Positions 16,398 to 25,278 of a DNA stretch of 64,000 nucleotides are shown here, piece by piece. The translations under genes were made by a program, and so were the position numbers. The DNA lies in assembly GCA_002328185.1 (NCBI GenBank), contig DCWQ01000029.1, positions 74,994-138,993 of the forward strand, read 5' to 3'. Below the pieces are notes generated by a model, which was not told the origin of the DNA, ran no database searches, and worked only from the letters and a program-made list of their open reading frames with translations. This DNA is from Dehalococcoidia bacterium UBA2158. GTDB taxonomy: Bacteria > Chloroflexota > Dehalococcoidia > Lucifugimonadales > UBA3495. The stretch's first letter is position 1, and every line of letters begins with the position of its first letter.

Positions 16398-17849
16398 ATG
16401 ACCAAGACAGGTCCAGACCACCTGGATAGCCTTCGTGACGGCCGCAGCGTCTACCTGAACGGCCAACTGGTCGGCGACGTTGTTGACCATCCGGCCTACC
16501 GCAATTCCATCAGGTCAACGGCCGCGCTGTACGACTTCCAGGCCGCCCCCGAGAACCAGGAATTGATGACCTTTGAGTCGCCCACCGGAGCTCGGGTCAA
16601 CCGCTGCTGGCAGATGCCTGAGTCCTACGAAGAAATGGTGCAGCGCCGCCTGGCTCTAGAGGCTTGGGCGGAACAGACCAACGGGTTCTTGGGGCGCTCG
16701 CCAGACCACGTGGCCTCGTCGCTCTCCGGAATGATGATGCGTTTGGACCTGTTTGAGGCCCACGGAGAGAAACGGGCCAAGGCATTTTCCGGCTACTTTG
16801 AGTACGTCCGGGACAATGACCAGTTCGTTACTTACGTGGTGGTCAGTCCGCAGGCGGACCGCTTCAAGGGCGTGGGAGAACAGGCAGACGAATTCTTGAC
16901 CGCTGGTATCTGCGATGAAGACAGCCAGGGAATCACGGTAAAAGGGGCCAAGATGCTGGGCACAAGCTGCATCATGGCCAACGAGGTGTTGTTAGGCACC
17001 ATCCAGCCTATGCATCCAGGAGAGGAGCAGTACGCTTTCTCTGCGTCCATCCCGCTGGGAGCCAAGGGGGTCAAACTGCTATCTAGAAAGTCCTATGAGT
17101 CTTCGGCGGTGTCGGAGTTCGACAATCCGCTGTCGTACCGGTTCGACGAGAACGACGCTGTGGTCTATTTCGACGAAGTTAAGGTCCCCTGGGAGAGGGT
17201 GTTCGTCCACCGTGACCCCGCCATGTGCTGGGCCCAGTACCACGAGACCCCGGCCCACGTGTTCCACAACTACCAGGCCCAGGTCCGCCTGATGGTCAAG
17301 CTCCGTTTTCTGGTTGGGGTGGCCCGGAGGGTCGCCGAGACAACGAACGTGCTGGCTTACCCTCAAGTGGTTGAGAGTCTGGGGGCCCTGGCAGGTCAGG
17401 CGGGGTTGATCGAGGGGATGGTCCACGGGATGGAGGCCAAGGGCACTTACGTGGGGAAGTACTACGTCCCCGACCGGCATCTGATGTATGCCTCGCAGGT
17501 GCAGGCCCAGCAGATGTATCCGGAGGTGATTCAGGCCATCAGGCAGTTAACGGGAGGCGGGGTGATCATGTTGCCCTCGTCGTCGGCCGATTTCGCTAAC
17601 GCGGAGACCGCTGGTTACATCGAGAAAACCCAGCAATCACCGGTTGCAAACTCTAAAGACCGGGTCAAACTCTTCAAGCTAGCCTGGGACGCCATCGGCT
17701 CGGAGTTCGGCTCGCGGCACACCCAATATGAGATGTTTTACTCTGGGGCCCAGTTCGCAGTCCGGAACCATTCTTACCGGACCTATGACTGGGAGAAGGC
17801 CACGAACATGGTGAACCGTTTCATGGACACCTACGACTTGCCTGCGTGA
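16398..17849 (+). CDS. 4-hydroxyphenylacetate 3-hydroxylase-type flavin monooxygenase (HpaB/PvcC family)
   Basis: 483 residues. It shows the acyl-CoA dehydrogenase-like fold of HpaB: an N-terminal DSLRDGRSVYLNGQLVGDV, PQADRFKGVGEQ, a central region with VPWERVFVHRDP, and C-terminal GGGVIMLPSSSADFAN and RHTQYEMFYSGAQF. These enzymes use FADH2 from a partner reductase to hydroxylate phenolic rings; no reductase gene is adjacent. ATG 16398 was chosen since AGGA precedes it and it matches the family N-terminus, while the frame extends back to 16305. It may act with the luciferase-like enzymes on aromatic compounds. Confidence 0.87.
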   Translation: MTKTGPDHLDSLRDGRSVYLNGQLVGDVVDHPAYRNSIRSTAALYDFQAAPENQELMTFESPTGARVNRCWQMPESYEEMVQRRLALEAWAEQTNGFLGRSPDHVASSLSGMMMRLDLFEAHGEKRAKAFSGYFEYVRDNDQFVTYVVVSPQADRFKGVGEQADEFLTAGICDEDSQGITVKGAKMLGTSCIMANEVLLGTIQPMHPGEEQYAFSASIPLGAKGVKLLSRKSYESSAVSEFDNPLSYRFDENDAVVYFDEVKVPWERVFVHRDPAMCWAQYHETPAHVFHNYQAQVRLMVKLRFLVGVARRVAETTNVLAYPQVVESLGALAGQAGLIEGMVHGMEAKGTYVGKYYVPDRHLMYASQVQAQQMYPEVIQAIRQLTGGGVIMLPSSSADFANAETAGYIEKTQQSPVANSKDRVKLFKLAWDAIGSEFGSRHTQYEMFYSGAQFAVRNHSYRTYDWEKATNMVNRFMDTYDLPA

Positions 17850-17890
17850 TTGCCAGATCCACCGCTAAAGCCTCTCCACTAGGACTTTGA

Positions 17891-18268
17891 TTTAACCGGC
17901 ACGATCGGAGACGAAAATACTTTGCCAGAGAAGGGCATGCTCGTGTTCCTCAGAAGCACATAGCAGACGGATTTAAGTTGGGGCAATGGGTTAGCAACCA
18001 GCGGGCAAGGACATCTGGATTATCGGACCAGCAAATAGAAAGATTAGAAACCGTCCGATGGGTATGGAACGGTAGAGATGCCCTTTGGGAAGATTGTTTT
18101 GAAGTGCTAAAAAGGTACGTTGCTAGAGAAGGCCGTTGTAAGGTTCCGTATGACCACCGAGAGGATGGCATCGGGCTCGGTACATGGGTTCGTCATCAAA
18201 AGCGTGATGACCGGATTAATTCTCCTGAGCGTATTGCTAAGTTAAAGAGATTGCCTGGCTGGGAATAG
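17891..18268 (+). pseudogene. Remnant of a helicase-associated-domain protein
   Basis: The reading frame from 17891 lacks a proper start but reads like tandem helicase-associated (HA) domains. One is partial (KYFAREGHARVP, GFKLGQWVSNQRA) and one nearly complete (LWEDCFEVLKRYVAREGRCK, GLGTWVRHQKRDD, ERIAKLKRLPGWE). In intact proteins many such copies follow a DEAD-type helicase core, which is absent here, and the second copy stops after PGW where the domain usually continues. An upstream in-frame TGA sits at 17888. It looks like the decayed tail of a longer gene. The 200 bases that follow hold no recognised gene. Confidence 0.7.
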
Positions 18269-18470
18269 GCTACCACCAGCCAAGTAACCAAGTGAAGTAT
18301 GGCCACTGTTAACGACGCTGGCTCCGTGCTTGAGAAGATTGATGGGGCAACCGAGGCGGGGAAGAATAACATGCATTATCCTTCCTAGGAGAATCTTTGG
18401 CAGGCACTAAATCATTGGCCGTGGCCACGGGGGTGGCGCCGAATACGGTCAACTTCTGGGCCGCCTCTAC

Positions 18471-19544
18471 CTAGAAATACCGGCGCTGGAAAAACAGGGC
18501 AACGTTTACCAGTCCGATGAGGACGGGCACCTCGACCAAGGGGCCCACCACTGCCGCCAATGCCTGGCCGGAGCCGATGCCGAAAACGCCGACAGCCACC
18601 GCGATGGCCAGCTCAAAGTTGTTGCTGGCTGCTGTGAGCGCCACGGCGGTCGTCTTTGAGTAGTCAACCCCCATCCTCTTGCCCATGTAGAAAGAGATCA
18701 AGAACATGAGCACGAAGTAGATCGACAGGGGAATGGCTATTCGCACCACATCCAGCGGGATATCCACGATGACCGCGCCCTTCAGCGAGAACATCACCAA
18801 GATCGTGAATAGCAAGGCCAGCAGGGTTATTGGGCTGATCTTGGGGATAAAAACCTGCTCGAACCAAATCCTGCTCATCGTGCGCAGCAGCACGTACCGG
18901 GTGATCATCCCGGAAAAGAAGGGTATTCCGAGGTAGATGGCCACGCTTTTGACTATCTGGGCGATTCCTATGTCCACCTTCAACCCTTCCAGTCCGAACC
19001 AGGTGGGAAGAATGGTGATGAATATGTAGGCGTAGAGAGAGTAGAACAGTATCTGGAAGATGGAATTGAGCGCCACCAGCCCGGCGGCGTATTGGCTATC
19101 GCCGTTGGCCAGTTCGTTCCAGATGATCACCATAGCGATGCACCGGGCCGTCCCGATGAGGATGACCCCTGCCATGAATTCCGGGTAACCCTTCAAGAAC
19201 ACAATGGCCAGCAAGAACATCAGCACCGGGCCGATGGCCCAGTTCTGCACCAGCGAAAGGGCCAGGATGCGCCAGTTGCGGAAAACCTCGCCCAATTCTT
19301 CATACCGCACCTTAGTCAGGGGCGGGTACATCATGAGTATCAAGCCAGCAGCGATCGGGATGGATGTGGATTCGACCGATAGAGAATCGGTGAAATCCGA
19401 GATTCCAGGCCAATAATGCCCGGCTCCCACCCCGATGGCCATCGCCAAGAAGATCCAGACCGTCAAATAACGGTCGAGTAGATTCAGCCGGCCGAAGCTG
19501 ATCCTGGACGGACCGGAGAAGCCCGGAGCTTGAGAACTACTCAT
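18471..19544 (-). CDS. acr3: ACR3-family arsenite efflux permease
   Basis: 357 residues with about ten transmembrane segments. Family motifs are LILMMYPPLTKVRYEEL, LVQNWAIGPVLMFLLA, GTARCIAMVIIWNELANGD with the conserved Cys, and NNFELAIAVAVGVFGIGSGQ. It would export arsenite (or antimonite) through the inner membrane using the proton motive force. No arsR, arsC or arsM gene is adjacent, so it is a stand-alone copy. The ATG has AAGG upstream. It is transcribed away from the helicase remnant. Confidence 0.93.
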   Translation of the reverse strand: MSSSQAPGFSGPSRISFGRLNLLDRYLTVWIFLAMAIGVGAGHYWPGISDFTDSLSVESTSIPIAAGLILMMYPPLTKVRYEELGEVFRNWRILALSLVQNWAIGPVLMFLLAIVFLKGYPEFMAGVILIGTARCIAMVIIWNELANGDSQYAAGLVALNSIFQILFYSLYAYIFITILPTWFGLEGLKVDIGIAQIVKSVAIYLGIPFFSGMITRYVLLRTMSRIWFEQVFIPKISPITLLALLFTILVMFSLKGAVIVDIPLDVVRIAIPLSIYFVLMFLISFYMGKRMGVDYSKTTAVALTAASNNFELAIAVAVGVFGIGSGQALAAVVGPLVEVPVLIGLVNVALFFQRRYF

Positions 19545-19584
19545 TGGGAGCCTTTCGTGTCACGGTCATACGAACTCTCGTCGA

Positions 19585-20070
19585 TCAGTTGGCCGGAGGG
19601 CCTTCATCAAACTGGACCAATATGCCGTCCGGGTCGTAGACGAAGATGGTCCGGACATTGCCAGAGGCGCTGGTAAAGTCCTCCATGGTCCCGGCCAGGG
19701 GAACCCCCTTGGCGATCAACTCTTCGGCGTGGGCCTTTACGTTTTCGACCTCGAAAGAGAGATGGCTGATGCCCTTCTGGTCCAATTTGATGGGCTCGCC
19801 GCCTACCTCATCTCCCGGATGGGAAGTCAGCACCAAGAACGGTTGAGGACTCGCTGGGTCGTCGAAATAGATGTTTGCCACTGTCCTGGCCTTTCGGGGA
19901 CACTGGTACATTTCCGCCGACTCCGCTCCGGGACGCCGCTCCATCTCCTGGGTGGTGTGCAACTTCACGGTCAGTCCCAGAATGTCCCGGTAAAACTCTA
20001 GGGATTTATCCAGGTCGGCAACGCAGATCGCTATGTGTGATACGCCTCTTGCTTTCAATTCAGACTCCAT
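19585..20070 (-). CDS. VOC-family (glyoxalase/dioxygenase-like) protein
   Basis: 161 residues with two beta-alpha-beta-beta-beta modules. The first is ISHIAICVADLDKSLEFYRD, with His as a likely metal ligand. The second is GISHLSFEVENVKAHAEEL, ending in VYDPDGILVQFDE. Such proteins are glyoxalases, epimerases, dioxygenases or resistance proteins, and the exact activity cannot be told. ATG 20070 fits the family N-terminus; the frame continues upstream to 20583, but that stretch overlaps the CoA-transferase gene on the other strand and looks non-coding. Confidence 0.8.
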   Translation of the reverse strand: MESELKARGVSHIAICVADLDKSLEFYRDILGLTVKLHTTQEMERRPGAESAEMYQCPRKARTVANIYFDDPASPQPFLVLTSHPGDEVGGEPIKLDQKGISHLSFEVENVKAHAEELIAKGVPLAGTMEDFTSASGNVRTIFVYDPDGILVQFDEGPPAN

Positions 20071-20203
20071 ATAGTTGTTGTGTGGAAGGGAATGCCGCAC
20101 ATCCTGGCTGGCTGACGGGGCAACGTCAAAGACGGCGTAGCTGCGTCCGCAGTGTAGAATGCTGGCAAATATTCTTCCCGCATGGGGAGAACGAGGTGTT
20201 TCG

Positions 20204-21445
20204 ATGACCCAAGCAGGCGATAAGCTGCCTTTGCCTCTGGATGGTATCAGAGTATTGGACGCCACCCATATAGTGGCAGGGCCATTTTGTTCCATGATCT
20301 TGGCTGACATGGGTGCCGATGTCATCAAGATCGAACGGCCTCGCACCGGAGACCTGTCCCGGGCGCGAGGCCCCTTCATCAAGTCGGACGACGGCCGGGA
20401 GACCAGCTCCCGGTTCCTGGGCGTTAACCGCAACAAGAAGAGCGTATCTATCGACCTGAGGAATTCCAGGTGTAAGACTGCCTTCGAGGAACTGGTCCGC
20501 AACTCCGACGTTTTGGTGGACAACTGGGGCTCTGGGGCCTTCCAGCGGCTGGGACTTGGATACGACCACCTTAGCAAGATCAACCCAGGCCTGGTTTATG
20601 CCAGCATTACTGGCTACGGCGATAGTGAAGAGCTAAGCGGACCCTACTCCAATCGCCCCGCCAACAACCTGGCTATTCAAGCCATGTCCGGCTGGATGGA
20701 GATCACCGGCGACCCGGGCGGCTCGCCCCAGAGCGTCGGCGACAACATTGGCGATTCCATCCCAGGTGTCTGGACGGCGTTGGGCATTGCCTTGGCACTG
20801 GAAACCAGGCGCAAGACCGGCCACGGCCAGTACGTGGATATGGCGATGTACGAGTGCATGGTCTCCCATATAGAGAGCAATATGAACTCCTACATGGCAA
20901 CGGGCAGTAATCCCGCCCGCTCTTGGGACCGCTTGGCCACTGCCGGTATAAGGTTCCGGGCCAAAGACGGCCACGTGGTCCTGGCTGGATTGCGCACGGA
21001 AGCTCGAATGCGTGACCTGTGGAAACTGGTGGGACGTGAAGACCTCTTGGAAGGCGACACGCGGTACCTGGCGGGGCCGGGGATGGACGGGCAGTTCTAC
21101 TTGGAGCACATCATCCCTGCCATCGAAAGGTGGTCCTCAGAAATACCCAAATTCGAAGTGGCGGCCCGGTTGACCGAGATCGGCTTCTCCATGGGCGTAA
21201 CCCAAACAGTGGCCGACCTGGCTAACTGCCCCCAGTTGGAGGCCCGTCAGATGTGGGTGGACACTGGAGATACCCTGGGCGGCGTATTCAGGGGCGTGAG
21301 AACCCCGGCCCGGCTAACAGCCTGCATAGACTCCCCAGCAGAAGCAGCCCCAAACCTGGGCCAACACAACGCGGAAATACTCTGCACCCTGGGGGGCATG
21401 ACTTCGGAAGAAGTGTCAGAATTGACGACGGAAGGGGCGCTTTAG
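20204..21445 (+). CDS. CaiB/BaiF-type (family III) CoA-transferase
   Basis: 413 residues. The N-terminal pattern is LPLDGIRVLDATHIVAGPFC and ADMGADVIKIERPRTGD, followed by GPYSNRPANNLAIQAMSG. GQYVDMAMYECMVSHIESNM carries the expected catalytic Asp. Family III transferases move CoA between carboxylic acids without a free acyl anhydride. The substrate is unknown; the family is common in marine heterotroph catabolism. ATG 20204 follows GAGGTG. Its stop codon overlaps the stop of the convergent MFS gene. Confidence 0.9.
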   Translation: MTQAGDKLPLPLDGIRVLDATHIVAGPFCSMILADMGADVIKIERPRTGDLSRARGPFIKSDDGRETSSRFLGVNRNKKSVSIDLRNSRCKTAFEELVRNSDVLVDNWGSGAFQRLGLGYDHLSKINPGLVYASITGYGDSEELSGPYSNRPANNLAIQAMSGWMEITGDPGGSPQSVGDNIGDSIPGVWTALGIALALETRRKTGHGQYVDMAMYECMVSHIESNMNSYMATGSNPARSWDRLATAGIRFRAKDGHVVLAGLRTEARMRDLWKLVGREDLLEGDTRYLAGPGMDGQFYLEHIIPAIERWSSEIPKFEVAARLTEIGFSMGVTQTVADLANCPQLEARQMWVDTGDTLGGVFRGVRTPARLTACIDSPAEAAPNLGQHNAEILCTLGGMTSEEVSELTTEGAL

Positions 21446-22710
21446 GCAGTCTCTCCCGGCGGCGCGATGGGACGCCGGATCAAGGGCGAGAAAAATACCG
21501 CCGGAACGAGAAGGATTAATCCCAGAGACACGCTCATGGCCACGGCTGCTTGGGCGCTGAAGAAGTTGGCGACTACTCCCACGGCAAGCCCGCCCACGGC
21601 AGCAACTCCTATGCATTGGCCCAGCATGCCTAGGGCGGTCCCACGCATCTCCGGCTCCGCTGAGATCATGATTATTGTGCTCTGCATGGTGCTGTAACCC
21701 GCCGCTCCCAACCCAGCCAACATCAGCATCAGGAAGGACACCGGGTACCAAGGCGACAGGGCGAAGAACAACAGGCTTAGCAGTTGCAGACTCAAGCCCA
21801 AAGCGAATATGCGCCCGTGGTAACGCACCGCAGCCAGTGACGCAATCACCGTAGCTGCCGCTAGTGAACCGATGGCCTGGGCCGAGATCAGTATCCCGGT
21901 CAGTCCGGCGCCAACTCCCAGGTGGTTCTTGGCCACCACGGGGAACAGCGATTCCACGCTGAAGGCCATGGCGTTCATGATCAACGTGATTATTAGCACG
22001 CTCCGGATGACATTGTTGTTCACTGAGTATTTGAAGCCTTGGGACACCGTGCTCCAGAAGGCGTATGGAACCGGTACGCGGATTGGGCCCCGTCCTTTCA
22101 TCACTAAGATGAGGACGAAAGAGACGGTATAGACGGCCATCAAGACAACGTAGGTGCCGGAGAAGCCGGTTAACTCGATCAAGAGCCCGGCCATGAACGG
22201 CCCGATGAACTTCCCCAGAGTCATGTTGATGGTTTCCAGGGACATGGCGCTGACGATGCGTTCGCTGCCCACCAGGTCATAGATCAGCGAACGGCGTGAA
22301 GGGAACTCCAGCACGAACAGCCATCCCAGGAAGAAAGAGGCAATGAAGACGTGCCAGGGCTCGACGGTATCAGCAAGAACCAGCGCCAACAAAGCTGCGG
22401 TTGCGGCTACGGCCACGATGCGGGCAGCCATTATGATGGCCCAACGGTTAGCCCTATCGGCGATCATGCCCGAGATCAAAGCAAAGGCCAGCATTGGTAT
22501 CCACCGAAAGACAAAGAGCAGGGCTACCTGGAAAGCGGAGTCGGTGAGGTCCAACACGAGCAGGCCCATGACCACCGAGTCCATCCAGCGCCCAGTATTA
22601 TCCAAGCCGCCGGCGGCCCACATGAGCCGGAAGTCTCTCAGTTGGAGGAGGCCTTTGACCCGTTCTGCCCAGGGCCGGTTTGTTTGGGGGGTCGATTGAA
22701 TATCAGCCAT
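21442..22710 (-). CDS. MFS transporter (DHA3/EntS-like), paralogue of 8457-9764
   Basis: 422 residues with about twelve transmembrane helices. LRDFRLMWAAGGLDNTGRWM and SGMIADRANRWAII correspond position for position to NADFRIIWYVGSVGEFARRM and TGYIADRFPRRNV of the other MFS protein here, so the two share an origin. The central part, IYDLVGSERIVSAMSLETIN, parallels its IFDIVGQRRLVNALSLDVIS. It is a likely small-molecule exporter of unknown substrate. The 4-base overlap of its stop region with the CoA-transferase gene is a tail-to-tail arrangement. Confidence 0.87.
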   Translation of the reverse strand: MADIQSTPQTNRPWAERVKGLLQLRDFRLMWAAGGLDNTGRWMDSVVMGLLVLDLTDSAFQVALLFVFRWIPMLAFALISGMIADRANRWAIIMAARIVAVAATAALLALVLADTVEPWHVFIASFFLGWLFVLEFPSRRSLIYDLVGSERIVSAMSLETINMTLGKFIGPFMAGLLIELTGFSGTYVVLMAVYTVSFVLILVMKGRGPIRVPVPYAFWSTVSQGFKYSVNNNVIRSVLIITLIMNAMAFSVESLFPVVAKNHLGVGAGLTGILISAQAIGSLAAATVIASLAAVRYHGRIFALGLSLQLLSLLFFALSPWYPVSFLMLMLAGLGAAGYSTMQSTIIMISAEPEMRGTALGMLGQCIGVAAVGGLAVGVVANFFSAQAAVAMSVSLGLILLVPAVFFSPLIRRPIAPPGETA

Positions 22711-22842
22711 CGTCTAGATGGCCTCGGTGTATCGCGTCGTTTGATTCGATCGTGGAACTCAAAAGCATCCGGGACCCGGCGGATCTTTGCGGGCCCCAGA
22801 GTTGGTTTCTTCAGAATGGTAAAAGTTACTCGGAGCCTAGAC

Positions 22843-25137
22843 TTACGGCCCCTTGGATTCCAGAGCTTCCAATACCACGTCCGGAGTAAGGGGTAAACTG
22901 TTCATCTTTACGCCGATGGCATTGGAGACCGCGATGGACAGCGCCGACAGCGGAGGAATGATCGGCGCCTCACCTACGCCCCTGACTCCAAACGGATGTC
23001 TGGGGTTGGGGACCTCGATCAACACCGTGTCAATCATCGGGACGTCGAGGGTCGTCGGCATGCGGTAGTCCAGGAAACTGGAGTTCAACATGGCGCCGTT
23101 CTCGTCGTAGACGTATCCCTCATTCAACGCCCAGCCGATACCCTGCACGGTGCCGCCCTGGATCTGGCCCTCAACGTAAGCGGGATGGATGGCGGTGCCC
23201 ACGTCCAAGAAGGCCGTGTAGCGCAGCACATCCACCTTGCCGGTCTCGGGGTCGACTTCCACATCTACCAGGTTGCCGGCGATGATGGGGCCAATTCCGG
23301 GAGAGACCGTAGACATGGAACAGGATACGGGGCCGCCGGTACGCATCAGCTGTCCTGCAAGGTCTTTGAAGCTGATCTTGTCCTCGGTGCTGGCGCACAT
23401 GAATTGACCGCCTTCAAAAGTGATTTGATCCTCATCCACTTCGAAGACGATAGCTGCCCGTTTAGTCATCAACCGCTTGATCTCCTCTGCGGCCTGGACC
23501 GCGGCATAGCCTGTGTCAAATGTCGTGCGGCTGCCTCCGGTATTCGCGGTGTAGCCAACGCCGTCGGTATCGGCCACCGCAGGCGAGACATCGTCGGCAC
23601 TGATACCCAGTACTTCGGCGGCCTGCATGGCGATGGACGTACGGGTACCACCGATGTCCACCGAGCCAGAGATCAGGTTGATGGTGCCGTTGTTGTTGAC
23701 CGCGATGGTCACGGACGAAGCCTGACCGCCCTGCCAGCGGTAGCCCACGGACGCACCTCGGCCTTGGTTGGGGCCGACTAGTGGTGTCTGGTAGTGGGGA
23801 TGGTCCCGCATGGCCTCTTCAAGCTCTTTGACCCCGAATACGGGATGGGGCACGCCGTTGGGCTGCCGGTCGCCCGCTTTGACGGCGTTCATCAGCCGGA
23901 ATTCCATCGGGTCGATACCTAGTTTCTCGGCCAGTTCGTCGATGACCGGTTCCACAGAAAAAGAGCCCTGGGGCTGGCCAGGGGCCCGGTAGGCCTGGAC
24001 CTTTTGGCGGTTGGTGACCACGTCATAGCCGTCGACCAACAGGTTCTCGATGTTGTAGGGTCCGGTGGCGCACAGTGTCGCGCCGCCCACGGGAGAACCG
24101 GGGAAGGCCCCGGCGTCGAAGGCGATGCATAGCTGAGCGGCCGTGACCTTCCCGGCTTTGGTGGCGCCGATTTTAGTCTTCATATGAGATGCCGAAGCCG
24201 GGCCGGTTCCCTCGAAGACGTCCTTCCGGCTCATGATTACCTTCACCGGACGGCCGCTCTTCTTGGACAGCATGGCGGCTACGGGCTCCAGGTAGGTAGT
24301 GGCCTTGGCGCCGAACCCGCCGCCGATCTCCGTGGGAATCACCCTGATGCGGGACTCGGGGATGTCCAAGATGGCGGCGCACGATGAACGGATGGCGAAT
24401 GCGCCCTGAGTGCAGGTCCAGATGGTGAGACGCCCGTCTCCAGCCCAGGTGGCCGTGGATGCATGGGGCTCGATGTATCCTTGGTGAACCGTCTGGGTTG
24501 TGAACTCGCGCTCCACAATAACGTCGGCTTCGTTGAAACCTTTTTCGATGTCGCCAAGCTTGTGCTGGATGTGGCTGGCGATGTTGCCTTTCTCGCCGGT
24601 GTCTTCACCTCTGGCGAACCGCTCTATCTTGAAGTAGGTGGTCAGGTCGTCATAGAGAACTGGCGCGTCAGGTTTCATCGCCTCTTGGACACTGAGTACG
24701 GGCTTCAGGACCTCGTAATTGACCTCGATCAGGCCCAGAGCTTCCTCGGCTATGTGGGGACTGGTTGCTGAAACGGCGGCCACGGCGTGACCTTTGTAGC
24801 GAGCCCTATCGGCGGCCATGATGTGTTCCGCCAAAAGACGGGATCCGCCCTCGGCTAGGTCGATGGTCACGTTTCGAATGATGGGAAAGTCTTTCGATGT
24901 GATCACCGCGGTGACACCCGGCAGCGCCTCTGCCTTGCTGGTGTCGATTCCTTTGATATTGGCGTGGGCGTAGGGGCTGCGCAGAACCTTGCCGTGCAGC
25001 ATGCCTGATAGCTGCGTGTCGGCGCCGAACTTGGCCGCGCCGATGACTTTGTCCACACCGTCGTGGCGAATGGGCCGTGTGCCGACGACGTTATATTTCT
25101 GGGCTTCCGGGGACTGCTGGTCTTTGGCAGAAGTCAA
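22843..25137 (-). CDS. Molybdopterin-binding large subunit of a xanthine dehydrogenase-family hydroxylase
   Basis: 764 residues. The N-terminal aldehyde oxidase a/b hammerhead domain (about 20-135: GAAKFGADTQLSGMLHGKVL) precedes the molybdopterin-binding domain: IPTEIGGGFGAKATTYLEP, QAYRAPGQPQGSFSVEPVID, GSVDIGGTRTSIAMQAAEVL. The catalytic Glu lies in VRGVGEAPIIPPLSALS. The AYRAPG form fits the XDH/hydroxybenzoyl-CoA-reductase side, not CO dehydrogenase (AYRCSFR). These enzymes hydroxylate carbon using water and need FAD and 2Fe-2S subunits, neither of which is adjacent. The TTG start has GGGAG upstream. Molybdenum could come through modABC at 53.8-56.6 kb. Confidence 0.92.
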   Translation of the reverse strand: MTSAKDQQSPEAQKYNVVGTRPIRHDGVDKVIGAAKFGADTQLSGMLHGKVLRSPYAHANIKGIDTSKAEALPGVTAVITSKDFPIIRNVTIDLAEGGSRLLAEHIMAADRARYKGHAVAAVSATSPHIAEEALGLIEVNYEVLKPVLSVQEAMKPDAPVLYDDLTTYFKIERFARGEDTGEKGNIASHIQHKLGDIEKGFNEADVIVEREFTTQTVHQGYIEPHASTATWAGDGRLTIWTCTQGAFAIRSSCAAILDIPESRIRVIPTEIGGGFGAKATTYLEPVAAMLSKKSGRPVKVIMSRKDVFEGTGPASASHMKTKIGATKAGKVTAAQLCIAFDAGAFPGSPVGGATLCATGPYNIENLLVDGYDVVTNRQKVQAYRAPGQPQGSFSVEPVIDELAEKLGIDPMEFRLMNAVKAGDRQPNGVPHPVFGVKELEEAMRDHPHYQTPLVGPNQGRGASVGYRWQGGQASSVTIAVNNNGTINLISGSVDIGGTRTSIAMQAAEVLGISADDVSPAVADTDGVGYTANTGGSRTTFDTGYAAVQAAEEIKRLMTKRAAIVFEVDEDQITFEGGQFMCASTEDKISFKDLAGQLMRTGGPVSCSMSTVSPGIGPIIAGNLVDVEVDPETGKVDVLRYTAFLDVGTAIHPAYVEGQIQGGTVQGIGWALNEGYVYDENGAMLNSSFLDYRMPTTLDVPMIDTVLIEVPNPRHPFGVRGVGEAPIIPPLSALSIAVSNAIGVKMNSLPLTPDVVLEALESKGP

Positions 25138-25278
25138 TTTGAATCTCCCGATCTCGTATTACTAGGTTGTCCGCGATGCCGTGGCTGGTTGGCTTTGCGT
25201 CCCACTATATCCCTGCGAACCTAGATGTCAATTGTCGGTAGTCGTGGGCGTGGTCATCTTCACCATGAAGGGCCACCC

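Noticed and set aside
20071..20583. Extended N-terminus of the VOC protein at 19585
   Set aside because: It overlaps the CoA-transferase gene on the opposite strand and has no domain resemblance; ATG 20070 fits the VOC family start.
22843..25137. Aerobic CO dehydrogenase large subunit (CoxL)
   Set aside because: The active-site loop reads AYRAPGQP, not the AYRCSFR of form I CO dehydrogenase, and coxM and coxS are absent.
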